This document shows, one piece after another, positions 39,853 to 49,479 of a stretch of DNA of 64,000 bases. The position numbers were made by a program, and so were the translations under genes. Position 1 is the first letter of the stretch, and each line of letters opens with the position of its first letter. The notes beneath the pieces are model-generated. The model searched no databases and had not been told where the DNA came from. It worked only from the letters and a program-made list of their open reading frames with translations. This stretch comes from Aquabacterium olei (GTDB taxonomy: Bacteria; Pseudomonadota; Gammaproteobacteria; Burkholderiales; Burkholderiaceae_C), in contig NZ_CP029210.1 in assembly GCF_003100395.1 (NCBI RefSeq), forward strand, positions 1,860,001 to 1,924,000, written 5' to 3'.

Positions 39853-40086
39853 ATGAGCGGTATTGAAATCTACGTTCGCCATCGATCCGATGGCGCGATG
39901 CTCAACTTTCACCTGTCTTCCCGTGATCGCCAGGCGCTGGTCCATGCCCTGACAAAGGGGACCATGGAAGATGCCTCCATCCCCATCCATCTTGAGCTGT
40001 CCTTGTTGCCACAGTGGCTGACAGATCCAGAATGCCTGCACGCTCGGATCCCGATCAGCGCCATCAACTTCAGCGTCAGCGATTGA
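39853..40086 (+). CDS. Small hypothetical protein, 77 residues
   Basis: MSGIEIYVRHRSDGAMLNFH, then LSSRDRQALVHALTKG and a final strand AISAINFSVSD-like. The short strand/helix alternation suggests a compact alpha/beta fold. The next gene starts 21 bases after its stop. No family or function can be given. Confidence 0.45.
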   Translation: MSGIEIYVRHRSDGAMLNFHLSSRDRQALVHALTKGTMEDASIPIHLELSLLPQWLTDPECLHARIPISAINFSVSD

Positions 40087-40107
40087 CGCGGACTGTGGAC
40101 AAGGCAT

Positions 40108-40827
40108 ATGCATCTGACACCTGAGGAAGAGCGGTACAAGCAAAAGATCAGGACTGAGATCAATGGACTTGTCGGCGCGTATCTGACCCTGACCGAGCCT
40201 GATTACAAACGTCTGATGGACAAGGTGGAGGCGGAGACGCTGGCTCAGATCGTCCAGGCGCGTCAGGCAGGACGGTCCCCTTTCCAGATGGAGCAAGACC
40301 GGGTCGATGCTGCCAACCGCTTGATCGCGCAGGAACGGGATATCGAGCTCAATGGGTATCACATGAGTGCCCCCGATTTCAACCGCTTTTTGCCAACCCT
40401 CAGTGAAGTGAGCTTCATGCCGGATTTGGCAGGTCTTACCTTGGGCTGTATGCCTATTGTGGACGCACTGTTCATGGCGTCATCACCTGACTATCGGGTC
40501 GCCAACGAAGGATTGGACGCGCTCATGGGGGTTTGCGACAACTTAGCTGTCGGCGGCTTCGTTCGGGCCCTCAGTCGCAACTATGAGGTGTTGCGGCGAT
40601 CCAGGATGTTGAAGAACCATGACGTGCATGCCGTCGGCTCACGCCATGCTTGCCCAACGTGTTCAAAGCTGGATGGCAGTTACATGCCCATAGAAGGCAT
40701 GCTGCACCTCTACGAACTCAACATGGTGCCGTTTCCCCATGAACTGCCGTCGGATGACCAGGCGGCATGGTGCCCGGGACCGACATTGTTGTTTGCTGCG
40801 AATGATGTGTTTGGATTGCGCAGCTGA
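40108..40827 (+). CDS. Hypothetical protein with CxxC-LDG segment, 239 residues
   Basis: ATG 40108. The N-terminal half is helical (LTPEEERYKQKIRTEINGLV). The C-terminal half carries VGSRHACPTCSKLDGSYMPI, then a late Cys (AAWCPGP). The Cys-x-x-Cys then LDG layout recalls the end of Mu-F-like phage head-morphogenesis proteins (CxxCxxLDG), but the rest does not resemble them. Possibly a zinc or redox site. Function unknown. Confidence 0.5.
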   Translation: MHLTPEEERYKQKIRTEINGLVGAYLTLTEPDYKRLMDKVEAETLAQIVQARQAGRSPFQMEQDRVDAANRLIAQERDIELNGYHMSAPDFNRFLPTLSEVSFMPDLAGLTLGCMPIVDALFMASSPDYRVANEGLDALMGVCDNLAVGGFVRALSRNYEVLRRSRMLKNHDVHAVGSRHACPTCSKLDGSYMPIEGMLHLYELNMVPFPHELPSDDQAAWCPGPTLLFAANDVFGLRS

Positions 40828-40857
40828 CGCAACTGGTGTCAACACGAAAGGTACAAC

Positions 40858-41310
40858 GTGGGAAGAAAGAAAACGCTGACCTGCAGACGATGGGGCTGTG
40901 AGGAGGCTCCGTTCCTGGGAGGCTTGTGTGAAGCGCATCATGAGGAGGACCGGCTGAAGCAACTCGCTCGTCGCTCAGCCATTGATGCCCTCAGCACATC
41001 GTGCATAGCTGGGAAACTCCCAGAGAAGCCTGGTCTGAAGGACGAGCTGCTCAGGGTGATTCGTTGGTGGGACAAAGCCTGCTTGGCGGTGAATTCCGGG
41101 CGCCAAGACAACGTTCTTCTAGACGAAACCCAGTACGCGCCTGAGTGGTGCATCGCCATTGCCGATGCGATCATTCAGGAGGAAATGAATTTTCGCCAAG
41201 GGCTGGATGACGATGCGACGGTGTCCTTCCTCAAGAAAGACACATGGACACGCTTTGAACATCTAGAGGCGGGCTTCATGAGCAATGGCGTCAAACGACC
41301 GGGGCGTTGA
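40858..41310 (+). CDS. Small protein with N-terminal zinc-finger-like motif, 150 residues
   Basis: GTG 40858. The N-terminus GRKKTLTCRRWGCEEAPFLG then GLCEAHHEED spaces Cys, Cys, Cys, His, His as a small zinc finger. The rest is helical (DELLRVIRWWDKACLAVNSG). Its last 48 bases overlap the end of the helicase gene on the other strand. Last gene of the plus-strand row that starts with the TIR gene. Function unknown. Confidence 0.5.
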   Translation: MGRKKTLTCRRWGCEEAPFLGGLCEAHHEEDRLKQLARRSAIDALSTSCIAGKLPEKPGLKDELLRVIRWWDKACLAVNSGRQDNVLLDETQYAPEWCIAIADAIIQEEMNFRQGLDDDATVSFLKKDTWTRFEHLEAGFMSNGVKRPGR

Positions 41311-44300
41311 TGGGGTTTGTCGGGCAGGCATGTCTTCGGCCAATTGGTCAAAGTGGTTGAGTCCACCCCATTGCGAGGCATCCCCGATCACATACAGGCG
41401 ATGCTTGGCCCGCGTGATGGCCACGTTCAGCAGGTTGGGCTTGCCCGAGGCCCAGGCACGCGCTCCTGACCCGGCCTGACCAGGGGCCGTGCCCAGCACC
41501 AGGAACACGATTTCTGCTTCCTTGCCCTGGAAGGTGTGCACGGTTCCGCATTCGATCTGGCCCAACCCTGAATCCTTGATCCGCTTGATGCAGGCGTTCT
41601 TGACCTTGCGAAACGGCGAGATCACGAACACCTTGGCGGCCTTGTCCTTGCCTCCGGCCTTCCTGGCAGGTGTGAACGCCGGTTGCTGTTGAAGTTGGCG
41701 CAGGCAGTTCACCAGGACATGGAGTTCGTCTTCGACGACCGGATGGCTGGCGCGGGTGGCGCGAACGTCCAGCCAGGCGCTGTCACCAAGCACGCAGGTG
41801 AACTTCGTTTTCTCAGGCTGGCCTTGATCGTCCACACGGCCATGCACCATCTGTTCGGCGTAGGCGATGCGGTTGGCCACGTTGAACATGGGATCGTCGC
41901 AGCGACGGTGCGTGCGCAAGGGCATGCCTGTCCAAATGGGCTGAGCCTTCTCCGAATCTACGACGGTGCCCGTGACTTGGGATGCGACCCAGGAGCCATG
42001 CCGGGTGACACGGTCGGCCAGGGTCTGAACCGATTCGTCATTGGGTGACCACAAGGGGTCCACGGCGTGGCGGCGGCGGAACTCTTCGACCAGCATCAGG
42101 GGCACGGTGAACACGGGTTCGATCTGCAAGGGATCGCCCACGAGCACTGCCCGCTGACTGCGCCAGATGGCACCTGCTGCAGATTGCGGGGTGGCTTGTC
42201 CTGCCTCATCGATCAGCAGCCAGCCCAGGCTGTCCTGACCCATGCCAGCGAACAGGCGGTCGAAGGAGGCGAGGGTGGTCGAGACCACCGGCACGATGAA
42301 GAAGAAGGCGTCCCACAACAGGGGGCGCTGCTCCAAGGACAGCTTGTCTTTCAGCGAACCGGTGAGCATGCCGTTGACGGCGCGCAGGTTGCCGATGAAC
42401 TTGCCTGCGTTGGCCAGCACTGTCAGTCGGTGCAGCTCCATGGCTTGCAGGAAGATGCGAGCCCGCAGTGCGTCCAGCGCGGGGCTGACCGCCACCGACG
42501 CGCGATGGCGCTGATCGGCGGGCAGTTGCCAGAAACTGGCGTTGGGGAAGTGCCGCGCCCCGGCGTCGTGTCCGGCTTTCAGCGCACGTTGGTGGCCTTG
42601 CAGTTCGCGCTCGGAACCCTGTAGTGTCAAGACCTGGGTGCGGTGCGCCTCGCGCTGTTGCTCAAGCCGTGCCTCGGCCATGGCGCCATCCTGCGCCAGT
42701 TGGGCCAGCGCTTCGGTGGATTGTGCGAAGGCCAGCGTGGGCTCGACCAGCGTGGCGCGCAGCGTCTTCATGCGTTCGGTGTCCTGCCCAAACAAAGCGC
42801 ACAGCTTGTCCCACAGCTTGGGCAGGCATTGTGAACGCGCCTGGTCGAGCGTGGCCCGGCGGGAATCGACCAAGGCATGCTGGATGGCCTTGTTGTCCTG
42901 AAGCTGTTTGAGGTGGCGGCTGGCTTGGTCGATGGCTTCGGCCAGGGCCTGCACGGCATCACGCTGGGCATTGACCCGCAGTTGGCAGGCATCGATCCGC
43001 TGAGCCGCTTTTTCAGCTTGAAGCAAGACGCCACGGCGGGCATCGAAGTCATCCAGCAGCGCCAGGAAGGACTTCTTGGCCGCATGCCATTCGCCCTGAT
43101 AGCGCGTGTAGTCGTTGCTGGCCGCTTCCAGCAGTTGTTTGATCGACGGTGGCAACGGATCGGCGGGCGCAGGCGTGCTAGCTTGAGCGGCCGCACCTGG
43201 GGCATCGTCTACTTGTGCATTGCCGGGCGATGACGTCTCGGTGTTGGGTGCCTGACGCGCTTCGTCCCGAAAAAATCCCCGGGCGAAAGATCGGCGGTTC
43301 CCGGCGTTGCCCAATGCGGCAGCCACCAGGCCCCAGCAGTCGATGGGTTGCTTGTCGTCGTCCACCACCTTCTGGGCCGCGAACACCTCTCGGATCACCT
43401 CGTCAAAGTAGGTGGCCGAGGCAAAGTCGCTGTGCACCTTCTCGCGTGCAGGCAGCTCTTGCGTGATGTTCTTGACCGCGTTGTTGTTGGTGCTGGTCAC
43501 AACGATGGACGAGCCGCCCACCACCTTGGCCTTGAGGGGGAAGAAATTCCTGCCCGCCACGCTCACGCTGTCTTCGAACAGCTCGATGGGGCGGCTGAGC
43601 GCGGCGATCTTGCGTGCGCGCTCTGTGACCACCTCGGCGATCACGTCGCACAGCAAGGTGGTCTTGCCCGTGCCCGGTGGGCCGTTGATGCCCAGCGTGC
43701 CGCCATCGCGTCCCAAGGTGCTGAGCACCTGGGCCACCGCGGCCTGCTGAGCCAGCACCAGCGGGGCCTCTGGTGAGGCTGGCCAACGAGCGCTGGGCAA
43801 GCGGGCCACGCTCACCAGTTCACCCATGGCCGCGTGGTCGTTCAGGATGTCGATGCGTTGTTCGGGTGCTATGGGCGCGCCCAGAAAAGTGCTCAGGGCT
43901 TTGCCAAAAGGCTTGTTCTTGCCCCCCTGAGTGATCAGGCGGTTGAGGTCATCCAGGTAGAAGGAGTTCAGGTAGTCGATGGCGGCGTTGAGGCTGTCGT
44001 CGAGGAAACGGCGCTTGACCCGTGACACCCGAACCACCACACGCCAGTCCAGATCAGCCGCATCGGCCCCTGGGCCCAGCAGCTTGCACACGGCGCGCAA
44101 CTCTTCGTCCAGATCGCCCCAGGTCAAGGGGTTTGGCGCTGGTGGGGTGTCCGGCTGGCCAGTGGTCGGTGTTTGCTGCGCGTCGGTGGCGACGGGCCGA
44201 AGGTGGTGGCGTCGTTGACCGAACTCATCGGTGGCACGTGCCAGTCGGGCGTTGACGTTCTCCAGCGGCTCGGAATGCCACAGCGCATCGACCCCGTGTG

Positions 44301-44676
44301 CAAAGCTGGCAGGCAGGTAGCTGTCGAGCTTGGGGTGGCCATCTTCGTTGGCGACGAAGGCAGCAAGCCAGCCGTTTCCGGTTGCGCGCTGGCGTTCGCG
44401 CTCGCTGAGGTCTTCCTCGGGGAACACCGATTGCAGCATCAACCGGGAGAGGTCCTCCGTGTCGGCCACGCCCACATAGACGACATGGACGTAGCCATGC
44501 TCTTGTGTTGGCTGAAAGTGAGGGTGTTGCCAAGGCAGGACATCGCCGCGCCTGAGCGTGACGATCTTGACCTGGTCGCTGCTGTCCTTGGCCGATGGTG
44601 CGGTGGGGATGTTGAAGACTTCCAGGTCACGCCAGAAGCGCAGGACAGAAAGCGGAGCGGTAGCCGATGCGTTCAA
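41263..44676 (-). CDS. Dna2/UPF1-like superfamily 1 helicase
   Basis: 1137 residues, TTG start 44676 preceded by GAGG; the opening LRFWRDLEVFNIP is the usual start of this family. Walker A LGINGPPGTGKTTLLCDVIA with Lys338. Then motif Ia VVTSTNNNAVKNI, a long coiled-coil insert (about 480-720), motif II WLLIDEAGQATPQSA, motif III AVLVGDPLQIEPVF, and at the C-terminus VHTFQGKEAEIVFLVLG and LNVAITRAKHRLYVIGD (motifs V/VI). It should unwind DNA or RNA with ATP. Large helicases of this type are frequent in defence and mobile islands. Divergent from ParB; bases 44677-44955 between them hold promoters but no supported gene. Confidence 0.85.
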   Translation of the reverse strand: MNASATAPLSVLRFWRDLEVFNIPTAPSAKDSSDQVKIVTLRRGDVLPWQHPHFQPTQEHGYVHVVYVGVADTEDLSRLMLQSVFPEEDLSERERQRATGNGWLAAFVANEDGHPKLDSYLPASFAHGVDALWHSEPLENVNARLARATDEFGQRRHHLRPVATDAQQTPTTGQPDTPPAPNPLTWGDLDEELRAVCKLLGPGADAADLDWRVVVRVSRVKRRFLDDSLNAAIDYLNSFYLDDLNRLITQGGKNKPFGKALSTFLGAPIAPEQRIDILNDHAAMGELVSVARLPSARWPASPEAPLVLAQQAAVAQVLSTLGRDGGTLGINGPPGTGKTTLLCDVIAEVVTERARKIAALSRPIELFEDSVSVAGRNFFPLKAKVVGGSSIVVTSTNNNAVKNITQELPAREKVHSDFASATYFDEVIREVFAAQKVVDDDKQPIDCWGLVAAALGNAGNRRSFARGFFRDEARQAPNTETSSPGNAQVDDAPGAAAQASTPAPADPLPPSIKQLLEAASNDYTRYQGEWHAAKKSFLALLDDFDARRGVLLQAEKAAQRIDACQLRVNAQRDAVQALAEAIDQASRHLKQLQDNKAIQHALVDSRRATLDQARSQCLPKLWDKLCALFGQDTERMKTLRATLVEPTLAFAQSTEALAQLAQDGAMAEARLEQQREAHRTQVLTLQGSERELQGHQRALKAGHDAGARHFPNASFWQLPADQRHRASVAVSPALDALRARIFLQAMELHRLTVLANAGKFIGNLRAVNGMLTGSLKDKLSLEQRPLLWDAFFFIVPVVSTTLASFDRLFAGMGQDSLGWLLIDEAGQATPQSAAGAIWRSQRAVLVGDPLQIEPVFTVPLMLVEEFRRRHAVDPLWSPNDESVQTLADRVTRHGSWVASQVTGTVVDSEKAQPIWTGMPLRTHRRCDDPMFNVANRIAYAEQMVHGRVDDQGQPEKTKFTCVLGDSAWLDVRATRASHPVVEDELHVLVNCLRQLQQQPAFTPARKAGGKDKAAKVFVISPFRKVKNACIKRIKDSGLGQIECGTVHTFQGKEAEIVFLVLGTAPGQAGSGARAWASGKPNLLNVAITRAKHRLYVIGDASQWGGLNHFDQLAEDMPARQTPSTPRSFDAIAHEARL

Positions 44677-44955
44677 CGAAAGACCTCGTCGGTGAATATC
44701 GGCGCGTACTTACAGCGTGTCCTGACCGATCAAGGGTGGGTGATCTGCGCGCGTGGCAACCAGACCGAAACAGTGGAAATGGTACAGCGCTTCAAGGAAG
44801 GGTTGCGGCCACAAAGTTCCTTGTGGATCGATGGGTGGAGTGGATTGAGGGCCTGTGGACGGCCATGTCCACGACCTTGATTTCAGAGGGGCGGATGAGA
44901 TTCTGAATGCATGGACGCGCACAAGGCATGTCCCTCAACCGTGCAGGAGCCCCTC

Positions 44956-47007
44956 ATGAAATTCACCAAGGCAGAGATCGATGCCGTGATCGCGGCATCC
45001 CCCCGCACCACAGCCCCCTTGAACAAGCTGGTGCTGTCGGCAGACCATCAGGTGCGCCCAGGCGGCAGCACCAGCAAGATGAGCATCGCCGAGTTGGCCG
45101 CGTCCATCCTGGACTGCGGCGTGTTGCAGAACCTGATCGTCATCAAGGACCCGCGTGGCCTGTTTGAAGTGTGCGCCGGTGGCCGTCGCCTGGAGTCGCT
45201 GAACTTGCTGATGAGCAACGGCGATATCCCCGACAACTACCCTGTGCCCATCCTCATCGTGCCTGCTGACAAGGCGCTGATGGCCAGCCTGTCCGAGAAC
45301 ATCTTTCACGTGCCCATGCATGCCGCCGACGAGTACCTTGCTTTCTCTCGCCTGTTGGGCGAGGGCAAGTCCGTCGAGACGGTGGCAGCGGCCTTTGGCG
45401 TCACACCCTTGGTGGTCAAGCGCCGCATGAAGCTGGCAAGCGTGTCGCCCAAGCTGATGGACGAGTTCCGGGCGGATGACATCAGCCTGGAATGCCTGAT
45501 GGTGCTGGCGTCGGTCGATGACCACGAAAAGCAGGAACAGGCCTGGGCTGGCTTGCCCCAATGGAACCGCCGCCCCGACTACTTGCGTCAGTTGCTGACG
45601 CAGGGCGACATCGAGTCCGACCGTGACCCGGTGGCGAAGTACGTGACGCTCAAGGCATACGAAAAGGCCGGTGGGGCCACACGCCGCGACCTGTTCAGCG
45701 ACGATGACAAGAAGGCTTACCTGCTGGACGCGCCATTGCTGGAGCGGCTGGCCGTGGACAAGCTCAGCAAGAAGGCCAAGCAGGTGCGTGCCGAGGGCTG
45801 GAAGTGGGTGGACGTTCGAGTGCGCTATGACCGTGACGAGTACAACGGCCACGTCGAGTTGCGCAAAGTGCGACGCGAACCCACCGAGCACGAGGCCACT
45901 GCGCTGGCGGAACTGGAGGCCGCGATGCAGGCCGTTCAACAGCGTCTGGATGCGCTGGAAGACATGGACGACGATGACGCCGATCAGGATGATGGCGCGG
46001 TGTACCAGGAGCTTGAAAGCGAGCAAGCAGCCTTGCAATTGCGGCTCAAGGCCATCGACGATGAACTGAGCGTGTGGCCCGCCGACCTGATGACGCAGGC
46101 CGGGTGCGTGGTCCACGTGGGGCACAACGGCGCGGCCACGGTGAAATGTGGCCTGATCCGTCCGGAGGACCGCAGTGCCGTGGCCCATGTCCTGACCCAG
46201 GGCACAGGGCAGACAGGCGAGTGCGGTGGGCAAGGGGATATGCTGTCTGGCCCATCGGCCAAGGTTCGCCCGGTTCACTCTGACAAGCTGATGCGCCGCC
46301 TGACGGCACACCGGGTCGCCGCCGTGCAGGCCGAATTGATTGCGCGCCCGGACGTGGCCTTGGTGGCACTCACGGCCCAGTTGGCGCAGAAGCTGTTCCT
46401 GAGCCGCGACTACCGCTACCACCAGCAGCCACAGGTGCTGGATGTCTCGGTCACGGACAGCCAGTCTGCGCTGCAATCTGCTGCCGATGACATCGAGGCC
46501 AGCCCGGCATGGCTGCGCATGGAGGCCGAGCGCAGCGCCTGGGCGCAGAAGCTGCCCCAAGATCTGGATGCCGTGTTCCCGTGGTTGCTGGCGCAAGACC
46601 AAGCCACAGTGCTCCAACTGCTGACCGTGGCGGTGGCGTGCTCAGTCACAGGCATTCAGGGCGTGGAGTCACCGACCCAACGCACCGACGTGCTGGCACA
46701 GGCCTTGGGCCTGGACATGCGCCGCTGGTGGACAGCCAACGGCCCTTCCTACCTGAACCATGTGTCCAAGAGCCGCGTGGTGGAGGTGGTCACCGAGGCG
46801 AGGGACATCAACGTGGCAGCGCCGCTGGCCGGTATGAAGAAGGATGCCGCCGTGGTAGCCGCTGAGTTGGCCTTGGCGGGCTCCGGCTGGTTGCCGCGAT
46901 GCCTGAGGGGCCAAGCTGCCTCGGTTGCGGCGACAGGCGAAGTCGGGACGGCCAGTCTGGACGATTCCCATTCTGAGGCCGATGAACTCGCGGAGTCAGC
47001 GGCCTGA
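44956..47007 (+). CDS. ParB-family partition protein, plasmid/ICE type
   Basis: 683 residues from ATG 44956 with GGAG six bases upstream; the longer frame from 44911 lacks an SD. ParB N-terminal domain: PLNKLVLSADHQVRPGGSTS, IAELAASILDCGVLQNLIVI and FEVCAGGRRLESLNLL, with the GGRR CTP-binding box; then a helix-turn-helix KSVETVAAAFGVTPLVVKRR. The long C-terminal part includes an acidic coil (DALEDMDDDDADQD). It probably binds a centromere-like site or the element's DNA. No ParA gene is in the window; a ParM-like gene lies downstream. Confidence 0.85.
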   Translation: MKFTKAEIDAVIAASPRTTAPLNKLVLSADHQVRPGGSTSKMSIAELAASILDCGVLQNLIVIKDPRGLFEVCAGGRRLESLNLLMSNGDIPDNYPVPILIVPADKALMASLSENIFHVPMHAADEYLAFSRLLGEGKSVETVAAAFGVTPLVVKRRMKLASVSPKLMDEFRADDISLECLMVLASVDDHEKQEQAWAGLPQWNRRPDYLRQLLTQGDIESDRDPVAKYVTLKAYEKAGGATRRDLFSDDDKKAYLLDAPLLERLAVDKLSKKAKQVRAEGWKWVDVRVRYDRDEYNGHVELRKVRREPTEHEATALAELEAAMQAVQQRLDALEDMDDDDADQDDGAVYQELESEQAALQLRLKAIDDELSVWPADLMTQAGCVVHVGHNGAATVKCGLIRPEDRSAVAHVLTQGTGQTGECGGQGDMLSGPSAKVRPVHSDKLMRRLTAHRVAAVQAELIARPDVALVALTAQLAQKLFLSRDYRYHQQPQVLDVSVTDSQSALQSAADDIEASPAWLRMEAERSAWAQKLPQDLDAVFPWLLAQDQATVLQLLTVAVACSVTGIQGVESPTQRTDVLAQALGLDMRRWWTANGPSYLNHVSKSRVVEVVTEARDINVAAPLAGMKKDAAVVAAELALAGSGWLPRCLRGQAASVAATGEVGTASLDDSHSEADELAESAA

Positions 47008-47068
47008 GGCTCACAGAGCTTTTCCCCCAAACCCGGCGCAGACAAGGGCTCTGCGCCGTTGGCGTTTG

Positions 47069-48265
47069 TCAAGACGACCCCTCTGGCGGCGCTTCGGTCT
47101 TGCCATCCACATCCAGTGATCCTGGATGGCGCTGCACCCGCACCGCACCAAGGTAGGCCCCCGAAGCACGTATGCGCGCATGCCCGGCCAAACGGGACAC
47201 GGATTGTCTGGCCTGACGGTCCAGCTCCGGTGGCACCATCTGCCCGCCGCGCACCGGGGGCGCGGTCCCGGCCAGGGCCTCATAGTGAGAGATCAGCACC
47301 TCATGGCGCAGGCCATGTGCGGTCACCCCCCGTTCTCGCACGGTGATGCCGAACTTGGTCAACACGTAGTCAAAGTGCCTGAGGTTCTTGCGAAGGTCAT
47401 GGGCAGGGTTGCCCATGTGGGCATCCTGGCTGCTGACCACGCCCTGCGCGAATGCCACGGCGGCAAGTCGCTCAGGGCTGTCCAGTGGAATGTGACGCAC
47501 CCGGCCTCCCTTGCCTTTGATCCTGGCGTATCGATCTGCCGACTTGTCCACGGGCGGAAGGCCCGTGGACTCGAAGGGCACGATGCTCTCAAATGGCCGA
47601 AACAGCACCGATTCCTTGCGCCGCAGTCCCATGGCGCGGATCAGCCGCAACGAGGCCCCCACAAAGCGGTCGTGCTCACAGACCTGGGCAATCACAGTGT
47701 CGATGTCCACCCCTTGTGCCGACCACCCCTTGTCCCGGCTGGCGTACTCATGGCGCTGGTATTCGTCAACGCTCAAGCCGTAGTGGTCTGGTGATCGCAC
47801 GAAGCCATGCTTGCCCATCCACATGGCCAGCCCACGCAGAAAGCTCAGGTAGGTCTGGATCGTCGCCGGGGCCAGGTGCTCTTGCTGCCAGACCTGCACC
47901 ATGGCCCGGATGTGCTTTTGCCCCAGGTTGCGCGGGTCAGGCACCGTCTTGAACCCGGCCTTGGTCTTCAAGTCCCGAAAGAATCGGCGCAGGAATTGGG
48001 CGCGCTCCTGCCGTGTTTTGTGTGAGACGGTTTTGGCCATCGAGGTGTGCAGGGTGTTAAACAGTTCGATCAACACCTCCAGCACCTTGAGCGGTGGCGT
48101 CTTGCCCGTGGGGTAGTGGGCCAGGATGTCCTGGGGCGACTTGCCCGCCCAGCTTTGACGGCGTGCGGGTTGGTGCTGGCTTGAGCGCCCCGGGCTGGAT
48201 GCTTCCTGAACCCGGCGCCGTGGTGATCTGAGCGTTGTGGATCGAGGGGGGGATGAGTCAGACAT
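47069..48265 (-). CDS. Tyrosine recombinase (integrase-domain protein)
   Basis: 398 residues. A basic, low-complexity N-terminus (RSPRRRVQEASSPGRSSQHQ) precedes a SAM-like core-binding domain. The catalytic domain shows the tyrosine recombinase set: Arg in LIRAMGLRRKESV, HGLRHEVL (H-x-x-R as HGLRH), LAGHARIRASGAYLG with the nucleophile Tyr near the end. Family members inside plasmid/ICE backbones are often separate from the integrase that moves the element. Convergent with ParB, 61 bases apart. A long structured upstream region follows. Confidence 0.85.
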   Translation of the reverse strand: MSDSSPPRSTTLRSPRRRVQEASSPGRSSQHQPARRQSWAGKSPQDILAHYPTGKTPPLKVLEVLIELFNTLHTSMAKTVSHKTRQERAQFLRRFFRDLKTKAGFKTVPDPRNLGQKHIRAMVQVWQQEHLAPATIQTYLSFLRGLAMWMGKHGFVRSPDHYGLSVDEYQRHEYASRDKGWSAQGVDIDTVIAQVCEHDRFVGASLRLIRAMGLRRKESVLFRPFESIVPFESTGLPPVDKSADRYARIKGKGGRVRHIPLDSPERLAAVAFAQGVVSSQDAHMGNPAHDLRKNLRHFDYVLTKFGITVRERGVTAHGLRHEVLISHYEALAGTAPPVRGGQMVPPELDRQARQSVSRLAGHARIRASGAYLGAVRVQRHPGSLDVDGKTEAPPEGSS

Positions 48266-48391
48266 GATGTGTGCCCATGGTCAAGGGCCCGCCGCCCGAA
48301 CAGCGGGTTGGTCGTGAGTGAAGGTGGAATCCCATGGAGATCGCCAATGGTGCGGATTCCGTCGCCCCATCGGTTCGTGGTCAAGCATTCA

Positions 48392-48422
48392 GCGCCGCAC
48401 GCAACCACGACGGGTGCGGCGC
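48392..48422. repeat. Perfect 9-bp hairpin in the integrase leader
   Basis: GCGCCGCAC (48392-48400), 13 bases, GTGCGGCGC (48414-48422). It lies 127 bases upstream of the integrase start in the 1.2-kb region 48266-49479, which has no gene that I can support. Small frames there (for example at 48389-48649 on the minus strand) show no family resemblance. CAACTC/GAGTTG (48836-48850) is another perfect hairpin in the same region. Confidence 0.5.
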
Positions 48423-48909
48423 CTACCCAAAGGTTTGTCGGTCGGTGTGCCTGCAGTGATGCATCGACACCGGCCAACTCGGTCTTTCTTAAAAACGAAA
48501 CGGGTGATCCGTCCCAGTTGTGCATTTCTGCAGCCATGGGGTTGGTGATGCCGGTTTGCCTCAGGGGCAAGGGCAGCATCGGCGCGGAGGTCTGGCCTTT
48601 CGCGTCTGTGGTGGATCAGTTCTGGATTCGGAGCGCCATCCACTCGCATGGGTCCCCCCCTGACCGAAAGTCCAGGACGGTGCCGAGTTCATGAGCGAGG
48701 TCGCACGGGGAGCCTAAAGAGGCAAACACAACCGTGCGGTGCGCAAAGGCGCGTGCTCAAGGGATGGCGGGAACAGCGGTTCGGCATCGGGTGCCGACTG
48801 CGTGCTCGAAGACCGTGGCGCGTTTCAGGAACGCCCAACTCTGGGAGTTGGCTGGGCCATCGGTGCATGCACTGCGAAGAAGACCTCATGGCCATCACCT
48901 CAGGGGCGA

Positions 48910-49005
48910 TGGCGAATTCCGGTTCAAGGACCAGAGCTTGGAGGGCAGGTAACGACTGCGACGCCTTTTGCTCCATCAGGAGCAGAGCCAGGACGGCTCT
49001 CGGGA
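48910..49005 (-). ncRNA. Structured leader element, copy 3
   Basis: The core GGCAGGT-A-ACGACTGCGACGCC is at 48944-48965 on the plus strand, identical to copies 1 and 2 except the eighth base. It is followed by TTGCTCC/GGAGCAG and GAGCC/GGCTC stems (48966-49001), at the same places as the stems of the other copies but with different sequence. If read on the minus strand, as for radC, the next protein gene is the integrase about 650 bases away. If read on the plus strand, it is the ParM-like gene. The strand is therefore less sure here. Confidence 0.5.
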
Positions 49006-49479
49006 ATCTGTAGTGGACTCGCCGGGAAGCTTTCGGTCAAGGCCCGCAACCGCAATGGTCCCCATTGCCGGGGCCTTGTGCGTGGCGAACTTGGTACGCG
49101 CAACATGCCCTTGAGCCGTGCTTATTTACTGATATGGCTTGGGCGCCAGACAGCCCGTGGGCTTGACATCAAAAAATCCTGCCTCTGGTTCCCAACACAG
49201 GTTCTCGATGGGCTGAGGTGGACCTCGATGGCGCCTGCCTCGGGCGTGGCGACAGGGGTTGACGAGTGTCATTCGAATGAGAACGTGGTGACACACGCGA
49301 CCCCAGAACCAAGAGCGCGAGGGTTTGGCAACAGGCTAATGTCATTGCGGCGCATGCAGGCTGACAGTGAATCTGCACCGATGCCGAAATCATGTGTTCT
49401 GAGTCGGGGTTTGCCGTGGCGGGATCGTGTCAGCTTGCTGATGCTGATCGCTCATGAACCCACGCCTTGGAGGCTCATC

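Noticed and set aside
44935..46617. 560-codon minus-strand frame opposite the ParB-like gene
   Set aside because: No domain resemblance and full overlap with a well-supported gene with an SD.
48070..48579. 169-codon minus-strand frame upstream of and overlapping the integrase start
   Set aside because: Overlaps the integrase start by about 200 bases in another frame and crosses strong hairpins; no family resemblance.
48739..49479. N-terminal extension of the ParM-like frame
   Set aside because: The frame is open by chance across the structured leader; the actin fold and SD fix the start at 49480.
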